A stretch of 64,000 bases of DNA from Kocuria marina (GCF_000786655.1 NZ_JROM01000021.1:186001-250000); one strand, 5' to 3'; shown: positions 33,727 to 43,803, counted from the stretch's first letter. Translations and numbers: made by a program. The notes: generated from the sequence alone by a model not told the origin.

Positions 33727-34737
33727 TCAGCCCTGGTTGCGCTCGTACTTCTCCCACTTCTTGGCCAGGTGCTCGGCCTCGACCATGCGCACCGTGCCCG
33801 AACGCGAACGCATCACGATGGACTGGGTAGTGATGGTGCGCCCGCGGTAGCGCACACCGCGCAGCAGGTCGCCGTCGGTGATGCCCGTGGCGGCGAAGAA
33901 GCAGTTGTCGGACGTCACGAGCTCGTCCGTGGTGAGGATCCGATCCACGTCGAGTCCTGCGGCGGCGGCCTTCTCCCGCTCGGCGTCGTCCGTGGGGGCC
34001 AGCCGGCCCTGGATCACACCGCCGGTGGCCTTGACGGCGCACGCGGTCACGATGCCCTCGGGCGTGCCGCCGATGCCCATCATGATGTCCACGCCGGTGC
34101 CCTCACGGCACGCGGCGATCGCCCCGGCGACGTCCCCGTCGAGGATCATGCGGGTGCGGGCACCGGTCGCGCGGATCTCGTCCACGAGGCCCTGGTGGCG
34201 GGGGCGGTCCAGGACGCACACGGTGACCTGGTTGGCCTTGACACCCTTGGCCTTGGCCACGAGGTGCACGTTCTGCTTGACGGGCAGGCGCAGGTCCACG
34301 AGATCGGCGGCCTCGGGGCCCACCACGAGCTTGTCCATGTAGAACACCGCGGAGGGGTCGAACATGGAGCCGCCGTCCGCCACGGCGATCACGGCTAGCG
34401 CGTTGTTCATGCCGAGAGCCGTGAGCCGGGTGCCGTCGATGGGGTCCACGGCGACGTCCGAAGCCGGGCCCTTGCCGTCGCCCAGCTGTTCGCCGTTGAA
34501 CAGCATGGGGGCCTCGTCCTTCTCGCCCTCGCCGATCACCACGGTGCCGTTGAAGTCCACGGTGGAGAGGAACGAACGCATGGCGTCCACGGCCGCGCCG
34601 TCCGCGCTGTTCTTGTCACCGGCGCCCACCCAGTGGCCACCCGCGATCGCGGCGGCCTCCGTGACCCGCACCAGTTCCAAGGCCAAATTCCGGTCCGCCA
34701 CATTGCCCGCTCTGCTCTGCTGGGTCGCTTCTGCCAC
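33727..34737 (-). CDS. glpX: Class II fructose-1,6-bisphosphatase (GlpX)
   Basis: 336 residues. Hydrolyses fructose-1,6-bisphosphate in gluconeogenesis, metal-dependent. Motifs: [42 protein letters not shown] and MGIGGTPEG. The start GTG 34737 is set by GAGGA 6 bases upstream; a longer reading to 34863 would enter the divergent promoter region. It is divergent from the DUF4245 gene and near fumC, the same neighbours as in M. tuberculosis (Rv1098c-Rv1100). Confidence 0.95.
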   Translation of the reverse strand: MAEATQQSRAGNVADRNLALELVRVTEAAAIAGGHWVGAGDKNSADGAAVDAMRSFLSTVDFNGTVVIGEGEKDEAPMLFNGEQLGDGKGPASDVAVDPIDGTRLTALGMNNALAVIAVADGGSMFDPSAVFYMDKLVVGPEAADLVDLRLPVKQNVHLVAKAKGVKANQVTVCVLDRPRHQGLVDEIRATGARTRMILDGDVAGAIAACREGTGVDIMMGIGGTPEGIVTACAVKATGGVIQGRLAPTDDAEREKAAAAGLDVDRILTTDELVTSDNCFFAATGITDGDLLRGVRYRGRTITTQSIVMRSRSGTVRMVEAEHLAKKWEKYERNQG

Positions 34738-34877
34738 GTTGTTCCTCACATTCGAGTTTCGGGTCGCCCCGGTGGCCGCCTGCCGGGCCCCGGCGGCACC
34801 ACCATGACACGTACGTCCAGCATATCCCCGGGTTCTCAGGATTGGGCCGGTCCCCGGGAGCACGGCACAATGGGTCC

Positions 34878-35600
34878 GTGAGTTCTTCCGCTTCCGGTCC
34901 CGGTGCCGGGTCCTCCCCCGATCCCCGCGACGCGCACGCCGCGCCCGCCTCCGCCGTACCCGACCCCACCGCGGGCGGTCCCGCCGCGCCCGCTTCCGCC
35001 GCGGCCGACGACGCCGCCACCCCGGATGCGGACCAGGCGCCGGTCCCGCAGCTCACCCGCAAGCAGGCCTCGCGGATCAACGCACCCATCCGCGGCATGG
35101 TCATCTCCATGCTCGTGCTCATTCTCCTGTTGTTGCCGTTTTTGTGGTTGCAGCCCAAGCCCGATGCCCAGCCCTACCGAGCACACGTGGACGTGAGCGA
35201 GGAGGCGCGCTTTGCGGGTGACCAGGCCCCGTTCACCCCCGCGGCCCCGGCGTTGGGGGACGGGTGGAGCGCCAACTACGCGCGCTGGGAGGCGCAGTCC
35301 CAGGACGGCGTCCCCCTGTGGAACGTGGGTTTCCTCTCCCCCGGTTACCACCTGGTGGACATGGCGCAGACCGCCCGATCCAATCCCACGTGGCTCGCGC
35401 AGCGCACCCAGCTGATCCCGCCCACGGACGAGCGCACGGTCAATGGGATCACATGGCAGATCCATCACCGTGACGCGTCGGGCAAGCAGGACGAGTTCAC
35501 CGCGTGGGTCGGTGAGCTCAAGGACTCCACGGTGGTGCTCAGCGGCCAGGCCCCGAGCGCCGAGTTCGAGCACGTCGCGGGGGCCGTGTCCGGGCAGTGA
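34878..35600 (+). CDS. DUF4245 family membrane-anchored protein
   Basis: 240 residues. A Pro/Ala-rich cytoplasmic N-terminus (~70 residues), one membrane helix (about 75-97, [17 protein letters not shown]) and an extracellular domain with [10 protein letters not shown] and [11 protein letters not shown], typical of DUF4245. Function unknown. The GTG at 34878 follows CACAAT by 6 nt (leaderless). It is divergent from glpX and upstream of the carbonic anhydrase; the conserved position next to glpX supports the call. Confidence 0.88.
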   Translation: MSSSASGPGAGSSPDPRDAHAAPASAVPDPTAGGPAAPASAAADDAATPDADQAPVPQLTRKQASRINAPIRGMVISMLVLILLLLPFLWLQPKPDAQPYRAHVDVSEEARFAGDQAPFTPAAPALGDGWSANYARWEAQSQDGVPLWNVGFLSPGYHLVDMAQTARSNPTWLAQRTQLIPPTDERTVNGITWQIHHRDASGKQDEFTAWVGELKDSTVVLSGQAPSAEFEHVAGAVSGQ

Positions 35601-35723
35601 CGCCGGGCAGCGGGACCGGGCGCAGCGACGTCGTCGAACCGAGGTCCCGGAACCGGGGCTAGTCTAGGACCCGAGCGAGCCGACCCGGCCCAGCCGTCGT
35701 GCCTTCGAGATTTGGAGATCAGC

Positions 35724-36374
35724 GTGAGCACTCAGCCGTCTGCCGTGGAGAACACACCCCGCACCCCGTTGGGGGCCTGGCGGAAACTGCGGGAGGGCAA
35801 CGCCCGGTTCATCTCGGGTGACACCCTGCACCCCCACCAGGACGCCCAGCGCCGCAAGGACCTCGCGCAATCCCAGAAGCCGTTCGCGGTGATCTTCGGG
35901 TGCTCCGACTCCCGCCTGGCCGCGGAGATCATCTTCGATCTCGGGCTCGGCGACGCCTTCGTGATCCGCACCGCGGGCCAGGTGATCGACAACGCCGTCC
36001 TGGGCACGCTCGAGTACGCGATCGAGGTCCTCGGCACGCCGCTGATCATGGTGCTCGGCCACGACTCGTGCGGCGCCGTGACCGCGACCAAGGCCTCCGT
36101 GGAATCCGGGGAACTGCCCCGCGGTTTCCAGCGGGACCTCGTGGAGCGCATCACGCCGTCGGTGCTCGAGGCCCGGAGGCAGGGCCACACGGACCTACAG
36201 GACATGGTCGTGGAGCATACCAAGCAGACCGCGGCGCGCATGCTCGACCAGTCCGCGGCGATCTCCGGCGCGGTCTCCCGGGGCGAAGCCGCCGTGATCG
36301 GCGTGTTCTACCACCTCTCGGACGGCCAGGCGGACCTCGTCTACAGCAACGACCCGGCGTTCCGGGACGCGTGA
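35724..36374 (+). CDS. Beta-class carbonic anhydrase
   Basis: 216 residues. Zinc ligands are visible in FGCSDSR (Cys and the Asp-Arg dyad) and VLGHDSCGAV (His, Cys). It interconverts CO2 and bicarbonate, supplying carboxylases such as the purine pathway. Start GTG 35724 has TTTGGAG 5-7 bases upstream; TTG 35712 is the alternative. A TAGTCT -10-like box lies about 60 bp upstream. It is a single-gene unit ended by a hairpin before fumC. Confidence 0.93.
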   Translation: MSTQPSAVENTPRTPLGAWRKLREGNARFISGDTLHPHQDAQRRKDLAQSQKPFAVIFGCSDSRLAAEIIFDLGLGDAFVIRTAGQVIDNAVLGTLEYAIEVLGTPLIMVLGHDSCGAVTATKASVESGELPRGFQRDLVERITPSVLEARRQGHTDLQDMVVEHTKQTAARMLDQSAAISGAVSRGEAAVIGVFYHLSDGQADLVYSNDPAFRDA

Positions 36375-36415
36375 GTCCCCCTCCCGGATCTCACCTCCCA
36401 TGCCCTGCTGAATGA

Positions 36416-36453
36416 CGACGACGCCGCGCGCTCCCGTGCACACGGCGTCGTCG
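36416..36453 (+). terminator. Terminator hairpin of the carbonic anhydrase gene
   Basis: CGACGACGCCG pairs perfectly with CGGCGTCGTCG (11 bp) around a 16-nt loop. Each arm contains one copy of the 10-base word that recurs in intergenic regions of this window. Confidence 0.7.
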
Positions 36454-36522
36454 CCCTCCGCACCGCGGTAGTACGGCGACCGCGAAGGCTGACGACGGGG
36501 CCGTGGGCCTAAACTGTGGGCC

Positions 36523-37929
36523 ATGGCAGAAAACACCGAGTACCGCATCGAACACGACACCATGGGTGAGGTCCGCGTCCCCAAGAACGCGCTCTACCGA
36601 GCCCAGACCCAGCGCGCCGTGGAGAACTTCCCGATCTCCGGCACCACTCTGGAACGCGAGCACATCAAGGCGCTCGCGCAGGTGAAGAAGGCCGCCGCCA
36701 CGGCCAACGAGGAACTGGGTGTCCTCGACGCCCAGCGCGCCCAGGCCATCCGCGACGCCGCGGACGCCGTGGCCTCTGGCCAGTACGACGAGCACTTCCC
36801 GATCGACGTCTTCCAGACCGGCTCGGGGACCTCCTCCAACATGAACACTAACGAGGTGCTCGCGACCCTGGCCACGCGCTCCCTCGAGTCCGAGGGCGTG
36901 GAGGTCCACCCCAACGACCACGTCAACGCGTCCCAGTCCTCCAACGACGTGTTCCCCACCTCGGTGCACGTGGCCGTGACCAACGCGCTGATCAACGACC
37001 TCAAGCCGGCCATGGACGTGCTCGCGATCTCCCTGGAGAAGAAGGCCTCGGAGTTCAAGGACGTCGTGAAGTCCGGGCGCACGCACCTCATGGACGCGAC
37101 CCCCGTGACCCTGGGTCAGGAGTTCGGCGGCTGGGCCGCCCAGGTGCGCTACGGCATCGAGCGCATCGACGCGTCCCTGCCGCGCGTGGCCGAGGTGCCG
37201 CTGGGCGGCACGGCCGTGGGTACCGGGATCAACACCCCGGACGGGTTCTCCGCGCGCGTGATCGAACTGCTGTCCGAGGAGACCGGGCTGCCGGTGACCG
37301 AGGCCCGCAACCACTTCGAGGCGCAGGCCAACCGCGACGGGCTGGTGGAGGCCTCAGGACAGCTGCGCAACATCGCGTACTCGTACATGAAGATCATGAA
37401 CGACATCCGCTGGATGGGTTCCGGGCCGAACACGGGCCTGGGCGAGCTGCACATCCCCGACCTGCAGCCGGGATCCTCGATCATGCCGGGCAAGGTCAAC
37501 CCCGTGATCTGCGAAGCAACCATCCAGGTGGCCGCCCAGGTGATCGGCAACGACACCACCGTGGCGCTGTCCTCCACCAACGGCGCGTTCGAGCTGAACG
37601 TGGGCATCCCTGTGATGGCCGCGAACCTGCTCGAGTCCATCCGTCTGCTCGCCAACTCCTCCCGCGTGGCCGCGGAGAAGATGGTGGACGGACTGCAGGC
37701 CAACGAGGATCGCTGCCGCTTCCTGGCCGAGGCCTCCCCCTCGATCGTGACCCCGCTGAACAAGGCCATCGGCTACGAAGCCGCCGCGAAGATCGCCAAG
37801 CACGCCGTGGCCAACAAGGTCACCGTGCGCGAGGCCACCATCGAGCTCGGCTACGTGGACGGCGAGAAGCTCACCGAGGAGCAGCTGGACAAGGCCCTGG
37901 ACGTCACCACGATGACCGGCAAGCACTGA
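36523..37929 (+). CDS. fumC: Class II fumarate hydratase
   Basis: 468 residues. Converts fumarate and malate in the citric acid cycle; oxygen-stable, iron-free. Motifs: [28 protein letters not shown] and the family signature [12 protein letters not shown]. The ATG at 36523 lies 7 nt after TAAACT, so the mRNA is probably leaderless. It is followed by strong hairpins. Confident. Confidence 0.96.
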   Translation: MAENTEYRIEHDTMGEVRVPKNALYRAQTQRAVENFPISGTTLEREHIKALAQVKKAAATANEELGVLDAQRAQAIRDAADAVASGQYDEHFPIDVFQTGSGTSSNMNTNEVLATLATRSLESEGVEVHPNDHVNASQSSNDVFPTSVHVAVTNALINDLKPAMDVLAISLEKKASEFKDVVKSGRTHLMDATPVTLGQEFGGWAAQVRYGIERIDASLPRVAEVPLGGTAVGTGINTPDGFSARVIELLSEETGLPVTEARNHFEAQANRDGLVEASGQLRNIAYSYMKIMNDIRWMGSGPNTGLGELHIPDLQPGSSIMPGKVNPVICEATIQVAAQVIGNDTTVALSSTNGAFELNVGIPVMAANLLESIRLLANSSRVAAEKMVDGLQANEDRCRFLAEASPSIVTPLNKAIGYEAAAKIAKHAVANKVTVREATIELGYVDGEKLTEEQLDKALDVTTMTGKH

Positions 37930-38013
37930 TCCGCTCGTCCCGTATGGCACTCACCGGCCCCCGGTGAGCGCCCCGGGAAACAGGGGCGTGCTCGCGTCAC
38001 CCCGTCAACGGCA

Positions 38014-38048
38014 GAACTCGGCCACCCGTTCACCGGGTGGCCGAGTTC
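38014..38048 (+). terminator. Strong intrinsic terminator after fumC
   Basis: A 15-bp perfect stem, GAACTCGGCCACCCG with its exact complement, around a 5-nt loop, followed by TTCGTCG. This is one of the best terminators in the window. Confidence 0.85.
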
Positions 38049-38472
38049 TTCGTCGCGGCGGGGACCTCCTGACCGCCGAGCGGTCGGGGAGGTCCTACGG
38101 AAGGTCACGCCTTCCGGGGTGAGGAGGCCGCGCACCGGGAGACCCCGGTGGCGCCGGCCACGGCGCAGGAACGCTGCGCCCGTGCCACGGTTCGAGCACC
38201 CGCACCCGGGTGTTCCCCCACCGCCCCGCTGATGCGCGACAGAGCCCGAGGCGCTCCCGCGTTCCCGCGGCCGCTCAGATGCACGTGGAACTGCGGCGCC
38301 GTGGTCCCCGCATGGGACACGGTGGGCTCACGATCGGACGGGGTGGGTGTGCGAATGCTCACGGGCTCCATCATGTCACGTGCGGGGCGATCGCGCGGCG
38401 GCGCGGGACCGAGCGGCCGCGGGGCCCTCGTGGGACACCGCACGCACCGGTGTTCCGTTGCCCACAGATCTC

Positions 38473-38500
38473 TTTGACCGCAAGGACCCGGGGCTACCCT
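38473..38500 (+). promoter_or_regulatory. Candidate poxB promoter
   Basis: TTTGAC (38473-38478) and TACCCT (38495-38500) with a 16-bp spacer, giving a leader of about 65 nt before the poxB GTG. The fit is fair to an SigA-type promoter, by eye only. Confidence 0.45.
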
Positions 38501-38569
38501 GGATGACAGAGACATTCGTGATGCCAGCCCGGGTGCTCCCGCGGCGGGCCATTCCCCCGAGGAGACAGT

Positions 38570-40312
38570 GTGAAACTTGCAGAGCAGATCGTCCAGCAGC
38601 TAGTGGAAGCAGGTGTGGAACGGATCTACGGCGTGGTGGGCGATAGCCTGAACCCCATCGTGGACGCCGTGCGCCGCACCGGCGGCTCCGCCAAGGGTGG
38701 GATCGACTGGGTGCACGTGCGCCACGAGGAGGCCGGTGCGTTCGCAGCGAGCGCCGAGGCTCAGCTGACCGGCAAGCTCGCCGTGTGCGCGGGCTCCTGC
38801 GGGCCGGGCAACCTGCACCTGATCAACGGGCTCTACGACGCCAACCGCTCCGGTGCGCCCGTACTGGCGATCGCCTCCCACATCCCCTCGCAGTACATCG
38901 GCTCCGAGTACTTCCAGGAGACCCACCCGGACCGGATCTTCACCGAGTGCTCCGTGTACTCGGAGCTGGTGAGCACCCCGCAGCAGTGCCCCGCCGTGGT
39001 GAGCTCCGCGATCCAGTTCGCCGTCACCAGCCCGGGCGTCTCCGTGGTCACGCTGCCGGGCGATCTCGCGGACTCTGACGCCGCCGTAGAAGCCCGCCCG
39101 TTCGCCGTGCCGGCACCGAGCGCCGTGGTCCCCTCAGACGAGACGGTCGAGCGCATGGCACAGGCCCTGAACTCGGCCAAGAAGGTCGCGATCTTCGCGG
39201 GCATCGGCGTGGCTGGCGCCCATGACGAGGTGATTGCCCTCGCAGACACCTTGAAGGCGCCCGTGGGCCACTCGCTGCGCGGCAAGGACCAGATCCAGTA
39301 CGACAACCCGTTCGACGTGGGCATGACCGGGCTGCTGGGCTACGGCGCCGCAGCGGAGGGGCTGCACGACGCGGACGTGATGGTCATGCTCGGCACGGAC
39401 TTCCCGTACGACCAGTTCCTCCCGGACGTCACCACCATCCAGGTGGACACCGATCCCACCGTGATCGGGCGCCGGACCGGCGTGGACATCCCCGTGCACG
39501 GTGACGTGAAATCCACGATCCTCAAGCTGCTGCCCGAGCTCGCGGTCAAGTCCGACCGCTCGTTCCTGGACAAGACCCTGGCCAAGCACGACAAGCTCAT
39601 GAACAAGGCCGTGGGTGCGTACACCCGCAAGGTCGAGAAGATCACGCCTATCCACCCCGAGTACGCCGCGTCCATCCTGGACCAGGTGGCCGCCGAGGAC
39701 GCCGTGTTCACCGCGGACACCGGTATGTGCAACGTGTGGAGCGCCCGCTACATCAACCCGCTCGGCACTCGTCGCATCCTGGGCTCCTACCTGCACGGGT
39801 CCATGGCCAACGCCCTGCCGCAGGCGATCGGCGCGCAGCTGGCCCATCCGGGACGCCAGGTCATCTCGATGTCGGGCGACGGCGGGCTCTCCATGCTCAT
39901 GGGCGAGCTGCTGACGCTGGCGACCTACAACCTGCCCGTGACCGTGGTGGTGTTCAACAACTCCACGCTGGGCATGGTCAAGCTGGAGATGCTCGTGGAC
40001 GGGCTACCGGACTTCGGCGTGGACGTGCCCCAGGCGAACTACGCGCAGATCGCAACCGCCATGGGCATGCAGGGCATCCGGGTGGAGAAGCCCAAGGACC
40101 TCGAGTCCGCGTTCACCACCGCACTCGCCCACCAGGGCCCGTCCGTGGTGGAGGTCATCACCGACCCCAACGCCCTGTCCATCCCCCCGGAGATCAAGAA
40201 GGACCAGGTCTTCGGCTTCGCCACAGCGATGTCCCGCATCGTGCTCAACCGCGGCGTCGGTGAGGCCGTCTCCATGGCCCGCTCCAACCTGCGCAACATC
40301 CCGCGCGGCTGA
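38570..40312 (+). CDS. poxB: Pyruvate dehydrogenase (quinone) / pyruvate oxidase, PoxB
   Basis: 580 residues. ThDP- and FAD-dependent enzyme that oxidises pyruvate to acetate and CO2 and passes electrons to quinone. Motifs: GVVGDSLNPIVDAV, HVRHEEAGAFAA with the conserved Glu, and the ThDP site MSGDGGLSMLMGE followed by NN. The C-terminus has the amphipathic segment expected for membrane association. The start is GTG 38570 with GAGGAG 5-6 bases upstream. It is monocistronic with a candidate promoter and a strong terminator. Confident in family; oxidase versus quinone reductase is inferred from similarity to E. coli PoxB. Confidence 0.94.
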   Translation: MKLAEQIVQQLVEAGVERIYGVVGDSLNPIVDAVRRTGGSAKGGIDWVHVRHEEAGAFAASAEAQLTGKLAVCAGSCGPGNLHLINGLYDANRSGAPVLAIASHIPSQYIGSEYFQETHPDRIFTECSVYSELVSTPQQCPAVVSSAIQFAVTSPGVSVVTLPGDLADSDAAVEARPFAVPAPSAVVPSDETVERMAQALNSAKKVAIFAGIGVAGAHDEVIALADTLKAPVGHSLRGKDQIQYDNPFDVGMTGLLGYGAAAEGLHDADVMVMLGTDFPYDQFLPDVTTIQVDTDPTVIGRRTGVDIPVHGDVKSTILKLLPELAVKSDRSFLDKTLAKHDKLMNKAVGAYTRKVEKITPIHPEYAASILDQVAAEDAVFTADTGMCNVWSARYINPLGTRRILGSYLHGSMANALPQAIGAQLAHPGRQVISMSGDGGLSMLMGELLTLATYNLPVTVVVFNNSTLGMVKLEMLVDGLPDFGVDVPQANYAQIATAMGMQGIRVEKPKDLESAFTTALAHQGPSVVEVITDPNALSIPPEIKKDQVFGFATAMSRIVLNRGVGEAVSMARSNLRNIPRG

Positions 40313-40346
40313 CCCGCGGCCGTCGCGCTCACGACGGCGCACGCGG

Positions 40347-40383
40347 ATGGGGACCCGGTGGCATGCTGCCACCGGGTCCCCAT
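40347..40383 (+). terminator. 17-bp perfect terminator hairpin after poxB
   Basis: ATGGGGACCCGGTGGCA pairs perfectly with its complement around a 3-nt loop. It is the longest perfect hairpin seen in the window, 35 bp after the poxB stop. Confidence 0.85.
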
Positions 40384-40457
40384 TGCCGTAGCCGGATTAC
40401 ACCGCGCCGGTGCCGCCGGGTGCCGCGAGGCCCCGGAAGCGTGTGGCCCGGACCATA

Positions 40458-40493
40458 TAGGATCACGGGAGCAGTGACCCTGTTCGCTCCCGT
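40458..40493 (+). promoter_or_regulatory. Relict promoter and operator-like inverted repeat of the SorC pseudogene
   Basis: TAGGAT (40458-40463) is followed by ACGGGAGC (40465-40472), a 13-nt spacer and the exact complement GCTCCCGT (40486-40493), then a GGAGG ribosome site before the ATG at 40515. The inverted repeat at the transcription start would suit autoregulation by a SorC-type protein. Confidence 0.5.
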
Positions 40494-40514
40494 CAGGATT
40501 GGAGGCGGTGTCCC

Positions 40515-41330
40515 ATGACCGCCGAGGGCCCCTGGCCGCCCACCGACCCCGGCCGGCGTCGGCACCTGCTCGCCAACCTGGCGCACGGCTACTTCGTGGA
40601 GGGCGCCGCCAAAATCTCCCTGGGCAAGCGGTCTGGGCTCTCCCGGTTTTAGGTGACCCGCCCTGCTGCAGGAGGCGAAGGACACGGGGATCGTGCGGAT
40701 CGAGATCGCCGTGCCCCTCGAGAGCCCCGATGAGCAACTCGCCCGCGCAGTCGGTCTGCGGCCGCTCGTCACGGTGGGGACCACCCAGTGGCCCGCCGAC
40801 CGGGACGCCCTGGGCCGGGCCGTTGCCCGGGAGATTACGCGGGTGCCCCGGGACGGGGACACCCTCGGAATCTCCTGGTCCGGCGCCCTGCAGCACGCGG
40901 TAAAGCACCTCCCCGAGCTGCCGCACAACGATATCGTCCAGCTCGCCGGTGCCCTGCGCACGGACGACACCACGGAGAAAGAGTCACCGCGCCTGTTCGC
41001 TGAGCTTCGCAGCCGCACCGCGTGGCCCCTGTGGGCGCCCCTCGTGGTCGACCAGGCCGCGGCCCTGAAGAAGTCTCCCGAGATCGACGTAGCGCTGAGA
41101 CGGGCGGACTCGCTCGACGTCGCCGTGCTTGCCATCGGCGGGTGGTCGCCGGACACCTCGACCGTGTGGCCGCGTGTGAGCGAGGACCTGGCCTGGGCGG
41201 CGGCGCGGGCCGGAGAGGTGGCCGAGGTCTCCGGCCTCCTCCTTGACGAGTCCGGCCACGAGCTGGACACTCCAATCGCTGGGATGGTCGTCTCGGCAAG
41301 CGTCGCGCTCCAGCGCCTCCGGGCGGCTGG
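40515..41330 (+). pseudogene. Broken SorC/DeoR-like sugar-binding transcriptional regulator
   Basis: The frame opens with a promoter, ribosome site and ATG, and encodes a helix-turn-helix start (LLANLAHGYFVEGAAKISL...SGLSRF). It then hits TAG at 40650-40652 where CAG would be expected, and an extra C a few bases later shifts the frame. In the next frame the protein continues as VTRLLQEAKDTG and IVRIEIAVPLESPDEQLA and a SorC-type effector-binding domain (LVTVGTTQWP, GDTLGISWSGALQ, LAIGGWSPDTSTVW). Similarity ends near 41330, where xylulokinase-like sequence begins in a third frame. So the gene has a nonsense mutation, a frameshift and a 3' deletion. It probably once controlled a pentose or polyol operon. 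Confidence 0.82.
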
Positions 41331-41713
41331 GCGGGATGACGCGCGCGTCGATGACCCGCGAGAACCTAGCGCGCTCCGCGGTGCTGTCCGTGGCGGACTC
41401 CCTGGCGGACTGCCTGGATATCCTGCGCGGCGTGGACGTGGTCCAGCGCGTCCTGCTGATCGGCGGAGGGGCGAAGTCCGAGGCGCTGTGCAGCGTTTAC
41501 CCGGACACCCTCGGCATGCCCGTGACGGTGCTGGAGACCGGCGAGCACGTGGCGCTCGGCGCCGCCCGCCAGAAGGCGTGGGCCCCGGGCGAGTTCCCGC
41601 GGTGGTCACGCTCCGCCAGCCGGGAGCTGCGTCCCTCCGACGACGCCGGTGTGCGCGAGTTCCGCCGCCGCTACGGCCTGGTACGACGGGCCACGGAGGC
41701 CGAACTGACCTGA
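41331..41713 (+). pseudogene. 3' fragment of a xylulokinase-type FGGY kinase
   Basis: The frame ending at 41713 reads MTRENLARSAVLSVADSLAD, then VDVVQRVLLIGGGAKSEAL and GEHVALGAARQKAW, the C-terminal nucleotide-binding half of FGGY sugar kinases such as XylB. The first ~350 residues of the kinase are missing, and the fragment abuts the SorC remnant in a different frame. This is best read as a deletion scar that removed the middle of a regulator-kinase operon. Confidence 0.8.
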
Positions 41714-41829
41714 GCCACCGGTACCCGACGGCTCCCTGGAGGGGCGGGTGATCTGCTTCCGCGCCCCCTCGCCCCGGGTGCACCGCCGGGGCGTCTCACG
41801 TGCCCGGTTCTTTCGGCGCGGCCGTGACG

Positions 41830-42297
41830 TCAGCACTCGAAGCCCGTGCGGCCCGTGAACGCCAGCGCGGCTCGCAGGCGCTCCGCCTGGTGCTCGGGCA
41901 TCGGGGGCAGGTCGTCGAGTGAGTACCACCCCACCTGGAGGGACTCGTCGTCCGCCACCCGCGCCTCGCCGGAGACGTAACTGCACAGGAACGTGTGGTC
42001 CAGGAACTGGCAGCGGTCCCCGTTGGGGAATTCGACGACGTCCCCGGCCTTGACCCGCACGAGGTCGTCCACCGTGACCTCCACGCCGGTCTCCTCGAGG
42101 CACTCGCGGCGCGCGGCGACCCCGGGGTCCTCCCCCGGTTCCACGATCCCGGTGATCAGTCCCCAGTTCCCGTTGTCCGCGCGCCGCCCCAGCAGCACCC
42201 GGCCCTCGTGCAGGACCACGGCGGTGCACCCGGGCACCCACAACAGGTCGTGATCGATCTTGCGGCGCAGGTGGGCGATGAACTCGGGAACGGGCAC
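41830..42297 (-). CDS. NUDIX hydrolase
   Basis: 155 residues. The NUDIX box is complete: GIVEPGEDPGVAARRECLEETGV (roughly residues 48-70), which binds metal and cleaves a nucleoside diphosphate linked to X. The start GTG 42297 is fixed by AGGAGGAG 6-7 bases upstream. Substrate not predictable; the N-terminus (PEFIAHLRRKIDHDLLWVPG) resembles actinobacterial MutT-like proteins of unknown target. It is 41 bp downstream of the prepilin peptidase on the same strand. Confidence 0.9.
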   Translation of the reverse strand: MPVPEFIAHLRRKIDHDLLWVPGCTAVVLHEGRVLLGRRADNGNWGLITGIVEPGEDPGVAARRECLEETGVEVTVDDLVRVKAGDVVEFPNGDRCQFLDHTFLCSYVSGEARVADDESLQVGWYSLDDLPPMPEHQAERLRAALAFTGRTGFEC

Positions 42298-42338
42298 GGG
42301 TGTCTCCTCCTGGGTGGGTACGACTGCGCGGGCGGCGT

Positions 42339-42878
42339 TCACAGGAACGCCACGACACCCAAGCTTCCCACGATCATGAACGGCCCCAGGGGGATGCGAC
42401 TGCTCGCCCGGGCGCGGCGCAGGATCAGCAGTACGGCGCAGAACAGCCCGGCCAGCACGAACGTGGCCGCGAGCGCGAGCACCGTATGGGTCACGGACGA
42501 GAATCCCGTGAGCAGCCCCAGGACCCCCGCGAGCCGCACGTCCCCCATTCCCATGCCGGCGGGGTTGATTAACCGCAGGGCCAGGAAGAGTCCTTTCATG
42601 ATGAGCAGACCCCACAGCATCCACCACAGGCGCACGGTGTCGTGGGCGAGGACGGCGGAGGCGCCCAACAGGAGGGCGGTCACGGGATACAGCGGGCGCA
42701 CCACCCGCCCCGGCAGGCGGTGGTATCGGATGTCGGTGGCGGCGAGCCACACTCCTGTGCATGCGAGCACCATGACGGCCAGGGCGCAGGCCACCGCGGC
42801 CAGCTGCGCGCCAACCGTGGCTTCCTGCAGGTGCGCCCCCACGAACCCCCCGATGCCCGCCGTGTCGGGCGGGATCAT
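42339..42878 (-). CDS. A24 family prepilin peptidase (short, TadV/CpaA-like)
   Basis: 179 residues, about five membrane helices, lacking the N-terminal methylase domain of PilD. The two catalytic aspartates are in ATDIRYHRLPGRVV and GMGMGDVRLAG. It cleaves leader peptides of type IV pilin-like or Flp proteins at the membrane. ATG 42878 follows TAGGAT by 6 nt (leaderless). No pilin or secretion genes are in the window, so its client is elsewhere. Confidence 0.88.
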   Translation of the reverse strand: MIPPDTAGIGGFVGAHLQEATVGAQLAAVACALAVMVLACTGVWLAATDIRYHRLPGRVVRPLYPVTALLLGASAVLAHDTVRLWWMLWGLLIMKGLFLALRLINPAGMGMGDVRLAGVLGLLTGFSSVTHTVLALAATFVLAGLFCAVLLILRRARASSRIPLGPFMIVGSLGVVAFL

Positions 42879-42957
42879 GGACTCATCCTAGACACCCCGC
42901 TGTGGTGTGGGTCACGGATTGCGAGCCGTGTGGAGAATGGGTTCGTAGACTGGGCCC

Positions 42958-43728
42958 ATGATCGCTCCCTGGCAGAACAGGCCCGCCCGATCGACCGTGT
43001 CCGAGGAGTCCTTCGCCGCGCTGTGCCGGTCCTCCCCGTGGCGCTGGGACACGCTGCGGTTCACGCTGTACTGGGTGAGCGAGGATCCTGACGCCACGGC
43101 GCAGCCCGTGCGCGTGTGGTTGCGCCGGCCGTCCGATCTGCGCGTGGAGACGCTGCGGGGTGCACCGTTGTACACGAGCACGTCGCTGGAGCGTTCTCGG
43201 GACGACTTCTACGTCTCGGACACGTCCCGCTCCTGGTTACTGCCTCCCGCGCTCGTCTCACCGGTCTACGACGACGACGGTCTGGTGGCCCGCCGCCCGG
43301 AGGCCGCCTACGGTGACCCGATCTTCGGGGGTGGGCGTTGGCAGGCGATCCTGGACCCCGTGGAGTGCGTGGGCCCGGCGCCCACCCCGCCGTACCTCCC
43401 GGAGCAGCGCCCGTCATTGCTGTCCTCGGTGGTGGCCGGGGCGTTCGCCAAGCGCCGGGTGTGGTGCGCGACCGTGGAACCCACCGTGCGCTACCGCCCC
43501 GTGACCGCGAACCATCCGCTCGCCCCGGGCCCCACGCGCATCGCCGTGGACACCGCCACCGGGGTCTGCGTCTACTCCCACGTGCTCCGCGGGCCGTACG
43601 CGGGTCAGGGCCACCGACTCGTGATCGAAGCGGTGGACGAGTACCAGCTGGACGACCTGTTCACGCAGCAGGACTTCAACCTCACGGACGTCTCACGCCA
43701 CGTCCCGTGGCCCGTGCTGCCCGCGTGA
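42958..43728 (+). CDS. Uncharacterised protein (256 residues)
   Basis: Soluble protein with many Trp, Arg and Pro residues and no signal peptide or membrane segment. Segments such as PWRWDTLRFTLYW, RVWLRRPSDLRVETL and TRIAVDTATGVCVYSHVL suggest a beta-rich fold of the kind seen in actinobacterial proteins of unknown function. Not recognised. ATG 42958 lies 6 nt after TAGACT, so it is likely leaderless and a real gene. It is divergent from the prepilin peptidase and convergent with phoH. Confidence 0.75.
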   Translation: MIAPWQNRPARSTVSEESFAALCRSSPWRWDTLRFTLYWVSEDPDATAQPVRVWLRRPSDLRVETLRGAPLYTSTSLERSRDDFYVSDTSRSWLLPPALVSPVYDDDGLVARRPEAAYGDPIFGGGRWQAILDPVECVGPAPTPPYLPEQRPSLLSSVVAGAFAKRRVWCATVEPTVRYRPVTANHPLAPGPTRIAVDTATGVCVYSHVLRGPYAGQGHRLVIEAVDEYQLDDLFTQQDFNLTDVSRHVPWPVLPA

Positions 43729-43803
43729 GCCGCCACCCCTGATCGGCGCCGGGCGGGTTCTCGGACGACCGCGCTCGTCACATGCGGAGGGCGCGCGGCC
43801 CGG

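Larger units (their letters stand above)
37930..38569. other. 640-bp intergenic region between fumC and poxB
   Basis: It holds several hairpins after fumC: CTCACCGG/CCGGTGAG at 37950-37968, CGCCCC/GGGGCG at 37969-37988, the strong terminator at 38014-38048, and a composite stem (GGACCTCC/GGAGGTCC enclosing GACCG/CGGTC) at 38062-38095. From 38100 to 38460 no credible gene is seen; a minus-strand reading frame there (38105-38515) has no ribosome site or known motif. The poxB promoter is at the right end. Confidence 0.6.

Noticed and set aside
38105-38515. 136-codon minus-strand frame in the fumC-poxB spacer
   Set aside because: No ribosome site, no recognisable motif, and composition like random GC-rich sequence. 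A small gene here cannot be fully excluded.
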